A stretch of DNA of 6,388 bases, from the NCBI GenBank assembly GCA_937893485.1, contig CALBJL010000035.1, forward strand, positions 1 through 6,388, written 5' to 3'. The stretch is from an uncultured bacterium (lineage in GTDB: Bacteria > Bacillota > Clostridia > Lachnospirales > Lachnospiraceae). The first letter of the stretch is position 1; each line of letters begins with the position of its first letter. Positions 5,352-6,388 of this stretch are shown here, one piece after another. The position numbers were made by a program, and so were the translations under genes. The notes under the pieces are model-generated. The model was not told the origin of the DNA. It ran no database searches and saw nothing but the letters and a program-made list of their open reading frames with translations.

Positions 5352-6224
5352 TTAACTCACTAACCCCAGCCCTTCCAGCATTCTCCGGTGCACCGCCCCG
5401 CTTGTCGCCGTGTAGATCCGCGTCGTGTCCACGCTGCTGTGTCCGAGGATATCCGCCAGATAGCCGATATTTCTGTATTTCTTGTAATAGGCACGCGCAA
5501 ACATGTGCCGTAAGTTGTGCGGAAACACTTTTTGCGGGCTGACACCCGCCTGTGCGCCCAGCTTCTTCATTTCCTTCCAGATCTGGCTGCGGTGCAGCGG
5601 TTTCCCAGTCCGTGACACAAACACACAGCCACTGACAAGCCCCCGCTTTTTGCAGAACCGCAGCAGCTTCTTCCGCAGCGCCGGTATCAGGCAGACCTCC
5701 CGACATTTTCCTTTATTGTTCACCATGATCTTCCCGTTTTGCAGCGCCTCCACCGTCACAAACGTCAGCTCGCTCTCCCGCATTCCGGTGCAGCCGACCG
5801 TCTCCATGATCAGCGCAATCCGCTCCTTTCCCGCGCTGCGCGCCGCCGCCACGAGCCGCTTGTACTCCTCCGCGTGCAGTTCCTTATCTTCCGGCAGGAA
5901 CATCCACCGCTGAACCTTGAACAGCTTCACCCGACAGTCCTCCCGCCCGATAAATTCCAGAAAAGAATGCAGGGCGGTCAACATACTGTTGGCACTGCCG
6001 AGCCGGTAATACTGCTCCAGATGCGCTTTATATTGCAGAACCCGCTCTTTCGTGAGGAGCAGATCCTCGCCCAGATACACAAAAAAACGCCGGACATCGC
6101 GGACATATTTGTCCAACGTTGCCCGACTTTTCTCCCTCTGTGCAAGACACTCCCCGTACCGCTCCAGATCCTCCTGCGAGAGTGTCATCGCGTGAATTGT
6201 GGCATTGTTTTCGCTATGGTGCAT
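5352..6224 (-). CDS. Tyrosine site-specific recombinase, probable inverter of the adjacent promoter segment
   Basis: 290-residue tyrosine recombinase of XerC/D-like size; it cuts and rejoins DNA through a covalent 3'-phosphotyrosine. Residues about 15-92 form the N-terminal SAM-like core-binding domain (SRATLDKYVRDVRRFFVYLG is typical). The catalytic domain follows with Arg149 (CTGMRESEL), Lys171 in the beta-hairpin (NNKGK), His236 and Arg239 (FPHNLRHMF), His262 (LADILGHSS) and nucleophile Tyr271 (TTRIYT). All six positions are present, so it should be active. The ATG at 6224 is chosen because AAAAGGAG lies just upstream; a TTG nine codons earlier would overlap that site. Its stop is 51 bp from the right inverted repeat, which makes that pair its likely target (inference). 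With no terminator seen after it on the minus strand before the repeat, read-through toward the adhesin is possible. It could also act on other sites elsewhere. Confidence 0.95.
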   Translation of the reverse strand: MHHSENNATIHAMTLSQEDLERYGECLAQREKSRATLDKYVRDVRRFFVYLGEDLLLTKERVLQYKAHLEQYYRLGSANSMLTALHSFLEFIGREDCRVKLFKVQRWMFLPEDKELHAEEYKRLVAAARSAGKERIALIMETVGCTGMRESELTFVTVEALQNGKIMVNNKGKCREVCLIPALRKKLLRFCKKRGLVSGCVFVSRTGKPLHRSQIWKEMKKLGAQAGVSPQKVFPHNLRHMFARAYYKKYRNIGYLADILGHSSVDTTRIYTATSGAVHRRMLEGLGLVS

Positions 6225-6231
6225 GATTGGT

Positions 6232-6239
6232 TCTCCTTT
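6232..6239 (-). promoter_or_regulatory. Ribosome-binding site of the recombinase
   Basis: AAAGGAGA on the minus strand lies 7 bases before the ATG at 6224. It favours that start over the upstream in-frame TTG at 6251, which has no such site. Confidence 0.8.
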
Positions 6240-6250
6240 TGCTTTTTCCA

Positions 6251-6279
6251 ATTATTCTGCACCATTTTGTTACTGTTCA
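6251..6279 (-). promoter_or_regulatory. Candidate promoter of the recombinase gene
   Basis: On the minus strand TGAACA (6274-6279, 4 of 6 to the -35 consensus) is followed after exactly 17 bases by AATAAT (6251-6256, 5 of 6). It starts just past the stop of the gene upstream and would give a leader of about 20 bases. It is moderate in quality; co-transcription with the upstream gene is the alternative. Confidence 0.45.
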
Positions 6280-6284
6280 CTCGT

Positions 6285-6388
6285 TTACTTTCCCACTGCA
6301 TATCTGCACTGTTTCAGCGGAATCTTGAAAATCAGGCGGTCGTTTTCATCATAGACTCTTACCTGAATTTTATAGTAACATCCGTATT
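6285..6388 (-). CDS. C-terminal end of an unrecognised gene (cut by right edge)
   Basis: The last 33 codons of a minus-strand frame run from the window edge to TAA at 6285-6287 and end in RYAVGK. The fragment contains YKIQVRVYDENDRLIFKIPL, an alternating hydrophobic and charged pattern that suggests a closing beta-sheet. It is too short to assign to a family. The stop lies 60 bases before the recombinase start, on the same strand, so the two may share a transcript. Confidence 0.55.
   Translation of the reverse strand, partial: YGCYYKIQVRVYDENDRLIFKIPLKQCRYAVGK

Noticed and set aside
5248..5706. Minus-strand 152-codon frame overlapping the recombinase
   Set aside because: It is a shadow frame of the recombinase, whose own frame contains all the catalytic motifs.

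Overview
The window looks like part of the chromosome of a gut-type Firmicute, most likely a Lachnospiraceae-like clostridium. This is an inference from the strong AAGGAGG ribosome-binding sites, the style of the surface protein (signal peptide, Ig-like domain, Asp/Thr/Ser/Glu-rich linker, C-type lectin fold, long run of beta modules) and the single-domain tyrosine recombinase beside it. All supported genes are on the minus strand, so transcription runs right to left.

Layout from right to left. 6285-6388 holds the last 33 codons of an unrecognised gene. 5352-6224 encodes a complete tyrosine recombinase with all six catalytic positions. 5274-5300 and 4981-5007 form an inverted repeat (26 of 27 positions identical, 21 in a row perfect) around a 266-bp segment. 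That segment carries a near-consensus promoter and an intrinsic terminator, both pointing right. 4559-4980 is a gene-free leader of unusual structure: a 15-bp perfect inverted repeat (4587-4601 / 4957-4971) encloses four nested or serial hairpins. 4558 down to the left edge is one very large secreted surface protein gene. It is broken into two frames at a tetranucleotide repeat, (ACAT)4ACA on the coding strand, at 2426-2444.

Main interpretation (inference): this is a surface adhesin locus with two independent phase-variation switches. First, an invertible promoter segment lies between the adhesin and its presumed dedicated recombinase. In this sequence the promoter points away from the adhesin (OFF) and into the 3' end of the recombinase gene as antisense. 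Second, the ACAT tract sits inside the adhesin reading frame. At the present copy number translation stops at 2372, after 728 residues. One extra unit, or loss of two, would join it to a second open frame that continues at least 808 codons to the window edge. The sequence therefore appears to capture the locus OFF for the full-length protein at both levels.

The lectin module is clearly more AT-rich than the sequence on both sides, and its downstream boundary falls at the ACAT tract, which suggests a mosaic gene. I see no rRNA, tRNA, CRISPR array or transposase.
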